Of a stretch of 64,000 nt of DNA, positions 49,948 through 62,400 are shown piece after piece. This DNA is from Acanthaster planci (lineage: Eukaryota; Echinodermata; Asteroidea; Valvatida; Acanthasteridae). The notes beneath the pieces are model-generated. The model searched no databases, was not told the origin of the DNA, and was given only the letters and a program-made list of their open reading frames with translations. The stretch is taken from assembly GCF_001949145.1 (NCBI RefSeq), contig NW_019091357.1, positions 3,744,473-3,808,472 on the forward strand. The letters are read 5' to 3'. Both the position numbers and the translations under genes were made by a program. Numbering within the stretch: position 1 is the first letter of the stretch; every line of letters begins with the position of its first letter.

Positions 49948-52772
49948 TTAGAAGACTGCACATACATGTAGCCGTTAAGGCATTTGGTGCTTTCCTTAGT
50001 ACTCAGTGTCGACCTGCCAATAGAAAAGCACCCGTAGCAGCTGTATGATGTTCATCAATAACACCATGACCCTGCTCTTTGTCTGCTAGCCTTTGACATT
50101 TTACACTCGGGGCCTGTGTACAGGATAGGAACATGCACCTGGGAAACGTTTTATAAAAATGACAATAACGTTCAGTTTCAAAAACGTGGAGGAAACCCCG
50201 TACGAGATTCCCAGGAAAGTTACCCCTTTTTGGAGAGGCCTCGAAACCCAAACCCACGATGCCAGCCTGGTTGGGAATGTAGAACCATTGTGATAGGTGT
50301 TAGAAGCGAAAGCTCCAACTGAATTCCATTGACAACCCACTCAACGTTAAAATTTAAAGGGTCCATCGTGAACTTGAAGGCTCTAGGCCTATAAGGGCTG
50401 GGGGTGCGGTTTTATGCTAATAAAATTTAGGAGCAAAAGTGCGATTTCATCGAAAACAGGAACCTCAGTCTCCTGACGACGGACAGAAACCTTTGAGTTC
50501 CTCACGGTCTTTTCAGAACCAGACTCACAAAAAGAGATCGTATCCTTGCATAGTGCTACCGCAAGCTTTCCACCTTAGGAACCTCGGTGTTACAGCTATG
50601 TCAGCACTGAAATTTGATAGAATCTTGGGTATTCTGCCGTCTTATTCTTTCATGATTTGCACAGTTGTTTCAGTTCTTAACAGAACCCCATTACAGTTAC
50701 TATTATTTCTAATTGTCTTATGGATTCACAACAGAGACACTGTCTGAAAATTACAGAAATTGCATGTATTTCAATACAATTTACCAGAAAGATCGGAGAT
50801 GTCAAATAGTTTTCGTATATTAATTTTTGGAAGAGTACAATGTTTCAAATGTCAAAATTTGTGTCTAGTGAGAAAAAAATCCACGTATTGACCCTTTAAA
50901 TCTCTAAGGCAGTGTGACCTATCAAAATCAATGTTCGATTATTTGGTAATTCATCGAATAAAACATTATCGGCCGTGGGGGAGGAACTTCAGTGGTTATG
51001 GTCGTTCTAATCAGTAGACTTTGCCCGGGGGCGGGTGTTTAAGTGGTCTGGAGTTCACAATTTAGAGCTGTTATTCCTGATGCTGAAACCTCCCTATTGC
51101 CGCATTAAGTACGTCTTCCTCCTGTTGTATGGCCTCTTGTAAACCTACGTAGCAACTGCAATCGTGTGGGATGTCCACGTATTGAAGCCTGTGGGGCCAT
51201 TTTTGTCCTTACACATGCGTCGTACGACCGTGTTGCAGCTTTTAGATGTGACTTAACGGTTGAAATTGTTTCCACTGGTTCCATTCCTGTACTATGGTGC
51301 CTACATCAGAAGAGATTTTAAAAGGTTGAAATGGCCAGCTGTATCACAAGTCAATAAAATCATAACTTTAGAGCTGAGTTTGGCCAAATATGATGCGAGT
51401 AACAATGAGACAGATTTCTGTCATTCAAGTTTGCGGCACAAGACGTGATACAGGTCCACCCGGGTACCCCCTTCCATCCACTGATGATGTATAGTCGAGA
51501 ATGGGACCCATCATTCGAGGGTTATAAATATGCCCATTTACTTCTGTTTTGTTTACCTTTCCTCTGATGCTGGTCAGGCAGCTATAGACCTAATCTGTTA
51601 TCGCAGCTTGAAGGGTCAAATGAAACAACTAACGCCACTTCAGGTGGATTACAGCGTTCAAACAGAGGGGTAATTTGATATTTTCAGATCAACCCCTGTT
51701 TGTCACTTTGTCTGAACGTACCCTATTTGGACTCCCAAATGAAAAATCGGTGGCTTAGCGTAAGCTGCGCCAAAAATAACGCCCCCCCACCGCGGCAATG
51801 AGCCACATAATTACGCTTGGCAAACGGACCTGATTTCGTGGCGTAGCATATTCAATTTGATGCATGGGCTACGGGTCCTTCGCACAAGCAGCGTGCTGGA
51901 CGGGGACACGCGCTCATCATTTTACACTGAACACTGAGACTTAAAAAATACTGTTTGAATAATTCGGGTGCATGTTTCATCGCGCCTGCAATGGCAAAAT
52001 ACCATGCCATGCAAAAAAGTTTCATTTATATCTGCATATGCACAAGGCCTTTAGGGTACGTGTATACCCACCGATTGCCTTGTTTTTAAAACACAGTTTA
52101 TGTTTCATTTTTCCCGTGAGCGCGCTTTTCATTGAACTTCCGCTAGGTCTAGTTTGGTACGCCGGGTGGTGCTGGCGTACCTCCCTTGTCTGGACGAGGG
52201 CATATTTTGTATTATGTTCTTCTTATCTAAACTGAGTACAAATTTAGATTAACTATTTCCATGTCTGATACTCTTAGAATGAAGGATTCAAGAGGCAAAT
52301 TACTGTCCAAGGCTTAAAATATTGGCATTTTTTCATCAGCTCTTGTGAATCTTTCTTAAGAAGATCTTGGCTTGAAATGTTCTCAAGGCGGTGACGCCAA
52401 GAGGCGTCAAAGCCACTGAGTCAGCACCGTTAGTTTTGAAGCTAGCTAGTCTCAAGACAGCTGTTTCTATTCAATTACATGTCATCATAGTCAGTCATCA
52501 TAGAGCTGGCACTTGCAAGATGTAGGCCTATCAGCGGTGTGTGAAGGACCAGCGTCTGGCAGGACTAAGACTCAAAGAGCAGTTAAACTGCATGATACCT
52601 CGCGTGGAACTGGGAGTCGATCATCATTATCCACCTTGAGCAGAAGTACCCCCCCCCGCCATCGATTGAAAAGAGGCATATTGGTTGGAAGTATAGGTTT
52701 TGTTGGTAGCAAATCGCTACCAGCGATGCGACCGTAACTGTTGCACTTGGTCAAGCTCGGGGCTTATGGACC

Positions 52773-55700
52773 ATGGGCGGGTTAAGGCCGTTACTACTAT
52801 GTTCCTGTCTTCAGAGATGGTGGGGATGGATCATCGTCTACATAGCCTTAGTGCAAATGGCGCTGGCCCTGGGGACGGCATTCAACTACAGCATCCTGTT
52901 CCTCAGTTTCCTCCAAGAATTCAAGAGCAGCGCAGCGCTGACTGGTAAGTCCTTTTGGAATGTCTTGGTCCCTCTGGCATTTCAAAAGGTTTTATTCCCG
53001 TTGCAGGTGTTACGTACCGAGAGCCAATTTTAAACTTGTTTTCAAAGCAAGAATTTCTCAGTTTCCATTCCAGCTAAAATGAAATATTCCACTTCTGGCA
53101 CTTACATCAGGCCTTAAAGTCTGCCAGGGCTGAACATCGGAGGACGAGTTTTGGTCGGAAGACATGTCCCCATTGTTTTTCACCACATGCATATTAAAAG
53201 CACCATTTTTAAAATAATCTGTACAACGACACTTCGGGGTGGGTGAGGATTCTTTTTGAATTGGAAAAGTGGACGGACATTCAAAAACAAAAAAAGGAAG
53301 AAAACTCAATTTCCGCCCCCACTCAAGATCTAGGAATGCCATTGCTTTGACTGGGTAATTTTGAATATGAAGGTGTGTCTGTCGTCTACAATACAGTTGG
53401 CAGACCTGTATTGTAGATGACAGACACACCTTCATATTCAAAATTCACCTATATATAGTATCAACATGTCTTCGTTGACAAAAAAAAGAAATGAAAACTC
53501 AATTCGACTATTGCTTCGTCACAATTCATTAATCTCTTTGTTATTCTTTTGTCCATCACCATTTTCCATCAGACAAATAACTGGGGCGATTTTAACGTGC
53601 ATTTACTTTAGGAACTTTAAAGTCCGATCCATCCAATCCACTGGGGAAGCTGCTTTTGGAATTCAACATTTCAAAACGGGGATTACAGTTGATTTATATT
53701 TCTCTCCCCCCCCCACCCCCAAGGTTGGGTCGGGTCGATTGCCAACGGCCTACTCTGCTCTGGCAGCCCCGTCTCAGTTCTGCTGATACGGTACCTCGGC
53801 CACCGCCCGACCAATCTCCTCGGCTCAGTCCTGTACTGCGGGGGTTTCATCTTGACCGCCTTCATGTCGGCCCTGGGCTACACCTTCTTAACCTTCGGCC
53901 TGCTGGTCGGCCTGGGGACCAATTTCGTCTTCCAGTCGGTCTGTTCCGTGCTGTTGGAGTGGTTCCCTGGGGAGAACTGCTCGCGCGCCACGGCCCTGGC
54001 CCTCCTAGGACCATCCATCGGTAAGGCCTGCTTGTGTGTATACTCTCTTTAATTAGCTATCGCACACAAACAAACATCTAAAATAATACCTTTGAGGGCT
54101 GTGAATGCGACATTGTGTGACGGGACAAATGTTGTCTGTGATTTTTGACCTGCGCCCCGGTAGACATGAAAACGGTTTAGGCCAAGTCAAGAAAGGTCTG
54201 TGTTGGGAGATTTTCTCAGTTGAAAAAAATCCTTACTCCTTTCAAGTCATCAGGTGAAGTGAAATTTCGAACCAGATTCCACCCTATGTTCAAGTAAGGT
54301 CTTTTAAATTTAATATTTTCTGCTCGGCTGTGTGTGTATGGGGGGTAAGAGTGTGCCAGCTGGCTCTGCACGTTAAGGTTTTGTTGACCTGTCAGGGGTG
54401 TCCCGCGCTTTTAGACGGGTCATCGGCTGATAAGACAAATAGTAACTTCAGTCTGTGAGTAAGGGTTTGAAAAAGGAAGTTAATAATTCATGATTATCAA
54501 TGTACTTTCAGATGGGGAAAACAGGTGGCCTCTGGAACGCGTTTGCTATATAAAGTGCAAGGTCGAATTATCAATTTTTATGTCCTGTCATGCAGCGAAA
54601 TCATAAAGGCATACTCTTTTTGCCTTGTGTCACTAAAGTTTCTTTGGGAATAGATTACACATCAAACTTGTGTATGTTGCTGATGCATTACAATCGTAAT
54701 AATCTACAGGGGGCGAGTTGGTTCACGGGTACAAGAGTAAAATGCTTTGAACGTTGACAGAAAGACTGTCTGTCAAATTCTTACCCTCTTTTAGCCCATG
54801 TTCTGAATCAGAATTGAAACATTGCTAAATTCCATCCAACAATTGTATAATTATGACTATGTGCTCTTTTTTCATCTTTTCGACAAAGGTATGCTCGTAT
54901 TTGCTCCCGTAATGAACGCGCTCATAGCGGCGTACAGCTGGCGCAAAACCCTCATAATAATCGGTGTGGGCAACTTGCTGGTCAGTCTCGTGCACGGTGC
55001 TTTCATCACGCTGCCAGCGCAGACGGCCGCGCCGACGACAGGCGACGCGAAGGATGGCCATCTGGAGTTGAGCGAGACTCCTGCGAAGGAAACGGAAGCG
55101 GCCCTGGAGCCCGAGACTGTCACTGAGACCGATTGTCGGCAAAGCCCAAAACTACTTGGGCTCGTCAGGATCTTGCTGCGTGTGGACACGTGGCTTTGGG
55201 TGCTCTGCCTAACGCTGGGCAATCTCGGATGGTCTTTCATTGTAGTCAGCTATGTGAGTTGGTCCTTTTGGCTGTAACCGTCAGTCTCATGTCAGTCTGA
55301 TTTCATTTGCCGAAAGCAGGGGACAAAACACAATGACCGGTAACCTACATGTACATGTATGTTATACAGTACGTAGAGCAAGCAAGTTGGAGCAATGTAT
55401 AAAAAACAGCAAAGGCAACGAAGTGCCTACGTTACTTACTTTGGCCACATAAAAGTACATCTAAGGGCCGGTTTATACTTCGTGCGAATGCGAACGCGAA
55501 TTTGTGAAGGCAGGGCAGATCAAAATGTTTGTGTTGCGAATTCGCAAAAGTTGAATACATTCCAACTCGAGTGAAATTTCGCCACTAAGTTGTCGGGACG
55601 TCAAATTCGCTTCGCTTTCGCCTATACTCCCACAGGCTAGGTTGAACCAGCCTTAAGGTAGGATGGCATGATTTCGCTTGTCCACCACTGCCATTACAAC

Positions 55701-57944
55701 CCCCCTCCCTCAGTGCCTCAGAGCCTTTTGCGGGTTAGCTTTGACCCAAATCTGGTACAATGAGTTTTTTAAACTCACATGAACATAACAATTTGATTTC
55801 TCTTTACTAAAACCACTGTTGCTATACCTCGTGATTCGGGGCAAGCTTTTGCTTAGTGACATAAGAGACGCCTTGTAACAATAGGCCTACACTGTTCTTA
55901 ATGGATAAGAAAGACGCAAAGGAACCAGTCCATTCCAGAAATGGTGGTCGCTATGCAAAAGCTTGCCCCGAATCACGAAGTATAGCAACAGTGTCTTTAG
56001 TCTGAGGAATTCAAATCGTTATGTTTATGTGCAGTCAGATAACTCAGTGCACCAGATTTTATTCAAATTCAACTCGCAAATGGCTTATTCGAAGATTGGA
56101 AGCAGCTTTGTTTTCTTAAGAGCTAGGACAAAACCATGTAGTCAGTCTCCCCAGAAAAAATCCCCCATTCAAAATGTTGTTCTGTAAAATAGAACAGAGA
56201 TGAACGATGACGTTTTCCTTTTAACGTTACACCTCATTTTCATCCCCGTGTAGGCGAGCTTCATGGAGCACGATCTTCGTTTCACCCGCGAGAACATTTC
56301 CCTTGCCATTGCCCTGTTTGCAGTGGGGGAGATTGTGGGTAAAGCCGGCCTGTCCCTCGTCAGCGACCACCTGCCTTGCCTGAAGCTTTACGTTGTGCTG
56401 GCGGGCTCCGTCTTGGGAGGCCTCGCCTCCGGACTGATGACCCTGCTGAGTGCGCTACCCTCCATGTTGGCCGTTTCATTTTGTAAGTTGGGAGATCCAA
56501 ATCTACCTTGCGAATCAATGCAGAAACAAAAAGTAGCGCGTTTTCACGTGGAAACGACGTCTCGTTAAGAATACGTCGAAAATATTAAGCCTCAGAAATA
56601 AAGGAAGAAGTGGACACTGTGTTGAGCTGATTTGTTTTGCAAGATGTTTTCGTTTAAAAACAGAACAGTCATGGTGTAGGTGTTTTCAAACATGTTTATA
56701 ATCACTTACATTCTGCACCCAGTAACGTCTGCTTTCCTATGCAAAAACGTGAAGTAGAGTTTAGTGCACTGTGCTGCTTTTAGGTGAGTTTAGGCCTTTT
56801 TTTGGTCGAAGGTTTGCCCCCTCTGCAACCTTTTACTGCCCTTGAAAATGTTTTCAGCTCCGTGGACAGGCTTTCTTGCACAATCCCCGTTGAGGGTTTT
56901 TTGGCTGGAATTCGGCCTGATATCTTACATTCAAAGAGTGACATTTTACCCATTTTGCCGCTTTGACTGTTGACCAGAATGTTTGCAAAGGAAATTAAGG
57001 TAATGTTTGACTTTTAATAAAGACTGCTGTATTTTTTTCCAAGTTCTGGGATTCTTCCGCGCTGGGTCGTACGGCATGCCACTAGCCGCTGCGATGGAGA
57101 TCTTTGGAGAGTACGGGGCAGATGCTGTCTCCACACTGGTACTCATGCCGTGGGGCTTCGGGGTGTTCATTGGTGCGCCGTTGTCCGGTGAGAAGATTAC
57201 ACGACGCATAATAATAGGCAACCGGCCGGACCATTTAGACTGATCTAGCTCATTCTTGCCAAGTCGATCAAGCCCAGCCTCGTTTAGTCAAGCCCAGACC
57301 CACTCATGAGCCCAACCCTACCTAACCTTGCCCAGTCCATTCCAATTAAATCCCACCCATGCCACCCAATTCAGTCCAGTTCAGCACAGTAAAGCCTAAT
57401 CCAGCCCAGCCTATCGTCCTTAACCTGACCCCACCTCGCGTTATCCAACTCGTGCAGTCCAAACTAATCCAATTAAACTCAACCTGGCCAAATCCACTCC
57501 TTTCCAACCTGCAAACCTAACCCAATACAATCTAATCCCACCGATCCCAAACCATCCGTAACCCGTAACTTAATTCACCCGCCCAGCCCAGCCTGAGTAC
57601 TTCAGCTGGCCTTAGCTTACCCTCACCCCGCCAAACCCAGTCTATACCGGCGTTCTGTCCCCAACCGCACTTGGTATAGTAAACCATACGCAGCCAACAC
57701 CAACGCTTACTGTAACACATTTGCATTTTCATATTTGCTTTCATTTTTGCATGCTTTTTCAGGCGGCCTTTACGATTTGACGGGAGACTATACCGTAAGC
57801 CTGCTCGTCATCACCGGTGTATTTCTCCTTTCTGCGGTTGGAGCTGCGGCAATCCCAATCAAGAAACGACTCCAGCAAACGACGCCTACAATAGGAAGAA
57901 CAATTAACGGCACTTCCATATACATGTATTATGAAGAAGTCTAG
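52773..57944 (+). CDS. Monocarboxylate transporter-like protein, SLC16 family (MFS)
   Basis: Six exons join in frame to 462 aa: 52773-52944, 53724-54020, 54889-55253, 56254-56482, 57044-57187, 57763-57944. SLC16 carriers are 12-helix plasma-membrane MFS proteins moving lactate, pyruvate, thyroid hormone or amino acids. Typical features are WWGWIIVY at the start of helix 1, LTGWVGSIANGLL spanning the exon 1/2 join, a glycine-rich GLLVGLGTNFVFQ segment, GPSIG before helix 5, and SWRKTL before helix 6. A long acidic loop follows between helices 6 and 7 (about residues 195-240), and GLYDLTGDY precedes the last helix, as in known MCTs. The usual DGG before WGW is replaced by QRW. The start is uncertain: ATG at 52773 is in good context (CCATGG), but a splice acceptor TCTTCAG ends at 52814, so a different upstream first exon is possible. 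The substrate cannot be inferred. Confidence 0.88.
53357..53445. repeat. Near-perfect hairpin, 40-bp arms, 9-base loop
   Basis: Arm 53357-53396 and arm 53406-53445 are reverse complements at 39 of 40 positions. The single mismatch is a G:U pair if transcribed from the plus strand. The loop is TTGGCAGAC. It lies in intron 1 of the SLC16-type gene. It could be a microRNA-type precursor, a tiny MITE, or an artefact of clone or read inversion. Confidence 0.8.
55722..56085. mobile_element. Fold-back (long inverted repeat) MITE-like element
   Basis: Arm 55722 to about 55860 and arm about 55945-56085 are diverged reverse complements over roughly 140 bp. The inner core GATTCGGGGCAAGCTTTTGC (about 55832-55851) is perfectly matched by its complement near 55954-55973, and similarity continues outward through CTGTTGCTATAC, CATAACAATTTGA and AAATCTGGT. 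An 84-bp spacer separates the arms. No target duplication was identified. The element sits in intron 3 of the SLC16-type gene. Confidence 0.7.
57241..57700 (+). repeat. Degenerate CCCA/TCCA-rich simple-sequence stretch
   Basis: The last intron of the SLC16-type gene carries about 460 bp dominated by short words such as CCCAGCC, CCAATCC, CCCAACC and CCTAACC at irregular 7-10 bp spacing. Guanine is nearly absent from the plus strand in places. It resembles an eroded minisatellite. Confidence 0.6.
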
Positions 57945-59415
57945 TCTAATAAGACAAAATATGATGCACGTTTTGTGTGAAGAGCCAGATTTTTTATCAT
58001 TGGCATTGGTGCCTTTTATTTATTGGTTAATGTTGAATGTAAAATAACCTATGATTTTACTATTTACAAACAAATCTGCCAATTTTAAAGTGTTTTCCTC
58101 AAAGAAGAGTATTTGTGGAAATAAGTGGAATATTTCCTCATATTACTGTTGAACATAGCAGCGATGTGCATAGCATAAACACTCGTATTACCCTTATGCA
58201 AGCTTAGTAAGGTGGGACTGTAATGAAAATAATTTCATAAATACCTGGGACAGTTTTTCTATTCCTATTGGTCGAAACCTGTCAGGTGACTGTGTATTAA
58301 CATTTGAAAATGCCCGCTTCGTAACTCACCTGCTGGCACATGGATACGGGCATAGATACGGGCTCTGATCTCCATATAATGGAGATCAATGGATAAGAGA
58401 CTGTTAATCGGGTCTGATTGGTCAGTAGTCTGTGTGCACCCAACACGCCGCACGTGCGCCAGGTTTATCGAAGTGGATTCTCTTGTACAACTTTCAAAAG
58501 GAATACACCATAAAAATGGATGGGGGTGTTCGGGAAAATGAAAGTAAAAGTTTAATAACAAAATCGTCGAAAGTCCATCATATGTTGACTCCTTTTGACT
58601 CTCTAAATAAAAAGGTATTAATAATGGAAATAAATATGTGCTTGGCCGGTCTTAAACTAACGTTTAAGACCTTGCTCAGGAGAACGAACGCTGGAAATAG
58701 TTGTGTTCAGTCTACTGAGCCGTTCTTAAACGCAAAGATGAGAATGGCCAAGCACGTACTGATATTATGATTTAAAACATTGGTAAGACGCTTTCTCAAC
58801 TTCCGTTTCGTCTTTTCTTCACTCGGAAGAAGTTGTCCCGCAACCACCACCGTGGCCCTGATCATAACTACTCGTGTATGACTCGTTCGTCTATAGAGTG
58901 CTGAAGTGTGACGTCATTCTGAACTAGAAAGTGTAGTGCAAACGAATGGATTACGCGGGCGTGTTGGTTCACGCCCTGGTTCTCACGCTAACGCACTTTT
59001 AAACGCATGATACTGTGCGCATGACATATCCACTTCGGTATTCTGAAGAGTACAGAAGTGTGACGTCATTTTGAGCATTAACTTCCGTACTCTGTAGTCT
59101 TTTGTTCTTGAAATGAGGAGCTTGTATTTTATAAATGTTTTTTTGAAGAACGTCAGTCACTCATGTTTAAGTTTGATTTTTCCCTAAATTTGTGGAATTT
59201 ATCAAATCGTAAATACTGCGATTTCTCCAGTCCAACCGGTCGACTAAGGGCGCCCTTACGTATGTACGTTTTGTAGGGGTGAGTTGCATAAATATCGACT
59301 TCCCTTAACAAAACACGTGGGCGTTGCGTTTGGCTTTCAAAATCACCTCGGAAGCGATTTGACGGGTACGCAACCCTAGGTGCAAAAGTTGACGCAAATA
59401 TATGGAAAGGTGCCT
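57945..59415. other. Spacer between convergent SLC16-type and SRCR genes
   Basis: The stretch holds the 3' flanks of both genes, a palindromic element at 58635-58765, a perfect 9-bp-arm hairpin at 58367-58387 and paired GTGTGACGTCATT boxes (58907 and 59059). No polyadenylation signal was confidently assigned to either gene. Confidence 0.5.
58635..58765. repeat. Short palindromic element (about 130 bp)
   Basis: The element begins TGTGCTTGGCC and ends GGCCAAGCACG. Moving inward, CGTTTAAGA and GCTCAG pair with their complements TCTTAAACG and CTGAGC. It looks like a small MITE. No clear target-site duplication was found. Confidence 0.5.
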
Positions 59416-62400
59416 TTAGAGCTCTGATGGGTCTGCGTAGGCGTATTCGTTCTCCGTAATCCCTGTCGCCAGCCGACCGTTCTTTATCTCAGTTTCCTTG
59501 GTGGGGGGACGTGGCTCGCTTGCGTTGTAGACTGGGGCGCCCATTGAGTTGTCTCGTTCCTCGATCACGAAATAGTCGGCGTTGGGTGGCTGGTCGGTGC
59601 CGGTTTCAGGGGCGCGCAGCCGAGGCGTGTCTGCGTACATGTACACGAGAGGATTCGAAACGTTTAGGTTCCCCAGTACCCCCTTTGCGGCAGCTGTGGA
59701 GCCCGAAGTCGGATCTGCGTACGCGTAATAGTGGCTACCTTTGTCATTGTCCACCGTGATATCTGACATTCGTGACGGCTTATCAACCGCCGATGGCGTG
59801 GCTTTCTCCTCAACCACTCCCGTAGTGTACTGCCCGTTACCTGCCAAGTCGCCCTTGTCTTCAACGGTGAAATAGTCTGCACTGCTGCTCAACCCTTCAT
59901 TTGTTTCATCCACATCTTTGGCTGGTTCCAGAGTAAAATACAGTGCTTTTTCAGAGCCCTTCTTCGATGTCGTTGACCCTTTCTGTGGTTCTATCTCTCC
60001 ACTGAGAAGTTCTAGGTAATATGGACTGGCGGTTTTCCCGACAGTCTCATCGGTCGGCCCTGATGGATTTGACGCCTGGTGTTCACCCGAATTTGTGGTT
60101 GGTGGTGAAATAGGCACAACGTAATCTCTTTCGGTTTCGTCATCTACACCGCTAGCGTATCGTGCGTTTACCGCTTCCTCCACGGTGAAGTAAACATCGT
60201 CTGCTGAACCCTTTGTTTGGCTGGGAACCATGTACCCAGCTTGTGCGTTATCACGTTCTTCCATCATAAGGGGTTTCAAGCCCTGTGCATTTTCATAAAC
60301 GGCACTGTTTTGTTCGAAGCCCCCTGACGGCTGTGAAGCGGCTGTAGACCCGTTGTGTTTTCCTCTTGGGTGTCTGGAAATACAAAGACAAGAAAAATAC
60401 ACATTCAAAGAAATCTGAGGAAAAGTGCCCTACATGTTCATCGGCAAAGTTTTGACTGAATTTAAGGAGGCCTTTTCCGAGTTTTCACCCCTTCAAAGAA
60501 TTATATGATCTCCTGCGCCATTTCGTGAAAGCGTCGGGTCGAAATGATTTGGGATTTTACATGCACTAGGCATCAGTCCATTGGTTTATGTTTAAACTGA
60601 ATTCCGATCCGAAGCATGGGGCATGGACTTCAATATGTTTCAGGGGGCTCTTATGGTGAATCAGAAGGACCACTGTGAAAGGCATAAGCATTGAATGCGT
60701 TGTGTGGCGGAGCCTTAATTTTTCGATGTAATGTGCCCTATTCAGTTAGAAATTACGGGGTTTTCTTTGAAAAACAATCAGTAAAACATCAAATCTTATC
60801 CTTCATTGTACCTTTTGAGAAGACAGAAGACAATGAAACATGCACATACGATGAACAGGATACATCCTAATGCTAGTCCAATGTATTTTCCTGGAAAAAA
60901 AAGAACCAAAAAAGGTTTAAAATACATCAAGTCAAATTGCTATGGAATATCGGTCAAGAGCGATACAGGTCCCTCTTTTCAGATATATACAGATTAAACC
61001 GTCTCTATGGTCCCATTCCTCCCATTGATGGCGCTGTGAACGAAGAATTTGCTAGATTCAGATACGTGGAATTATACGATTGAGACTGTTGATCTTTTGA
61101 TCGTAAAGAGGGCACACATAATTTGAAAAAAATGAATGACCACGATATCATTGCAAGGTCTTACTGTTACACTTACCTAAATGTGATCTATATTGCGTTT
61201 CTAATCCACCAGCATTGGTCGCGGCTTCCGCTGTCGTGCCATGTCCGTGGTCGATCAACTGCGTCAGTATGGGTCTCTGGGTTCCCTCAGTAAGGGTCTG
61301 GACTCTGCCAGTTACCAGGTTGGTAACTGGTCCCACCGTCGTCTGCTCAGGACTCACCATCCCTCTGCCAGTGGTTAATCTCTTCCCTGGCTCCGTCAGC
61401 TTGGTGGTAGAGGCGACACGGAGCGTGTTGTGGCCTGATTCTACCGATGTTGCTCTCTGATGCGTGGTTCTGTCTTCTGTTGACTGCCCTGAAATTGTTA
61501 GTATTTGAGAGTCCTTGGGCGACTCTGTGGTTGAAGAATCTGACAAAAAAGAAAAAATGCATTGCGAAGCCGAAGGCAGGACAAGAAAATTAGATGCAAC
61601 ATACTTCAAGCAAAAGTTTTGCATAATGCTTCATGTTTGTGAAAAGATATGACTCATTAATCTGTCAAGACTACACTAAAAACTGGAGTTTAACCCCCTG
61701 CCCCCTGACTGATCTCAAGAGACGTTATTACTGCGGTGGCGTCAAGCTCGTGCGCGAGTGCGTACTCTATAAGCTTGACGCGCGCGTGCATTAATTGGTT
61801 GGAGAGGCATGCTTTGGGCGTGTATCACTTGCCCACAACCATGTGTGATGTCACCCCTTGTAATTGCCTGTGAATCTGGTCTCCCAATCCGTCCGAGTGT
61901 GACCAACGGAGGGTGACGTTTTACTAGTAACAGAGGCTCCTTTGGAGGGAACTGCACTACTCTGGTTCACGCACAACTATGCACTGCTGCCGCATAGCTA
62001 CCAACAAAATGAACACTTCTTACCAACTTGGCTCTTTTCAACCAATCAGGATCAAGCTTTCTGCTGAAAGCGACTTAGCTTATAATTAGCCCTAATCGTA
62101 GCATATTTTCCAATGAAGTATACATGGGCGTAGTTATACAATAAACCCGTTGAAGGGGATACAATTGGCAATAAGAACAATTCAGGCTGATTTATTGGAT
62201 GATACTCACGGATACAAGTCACTCCGGCTCCTTTGGTGTCTCTGCATCTGCCGTTTGATTGTTTGTGGCTACAATCTGAGAGTGCCACCTCATCTGCAGA
62301 AACGGAAACACGACCGACATAGGTCTAACGGTGGACCTTACGAGCAGAGTTCAGGAGTAAAAAGGACTGGAGGATTTATCTCGAAGTTCGTGCCACGGAT

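Larger units (their letters stand above)
44001..52772. other. Gene-poor region with no recognised genes
   Basis: Open frames at 44047-44304, 44423-44656 and 49316-49657 (+) were read but match no family I recognise. The frame at 44423-44656 ends at a plausible splice donor (CTACAG/GTGAGA), which is weak evidence only. The region holds an N gap, a pair of dispersed repeats, a CGTCG-rich repeat, and a short AATAAA-containing stretch near 47358 of unknown gene origin. The 5' exon of the minus-strand ODC-like gene might lie here but was not detected. Confidence 0.5.

Noticed and set aside
57241-57700. Interstitial telomeric repeat (CCCTAA-like words)
   Set aside because: CCTAACC appears but never in a regular six-base register. 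The tract is a mixed CCCA/TCCA low-complexity sequence.
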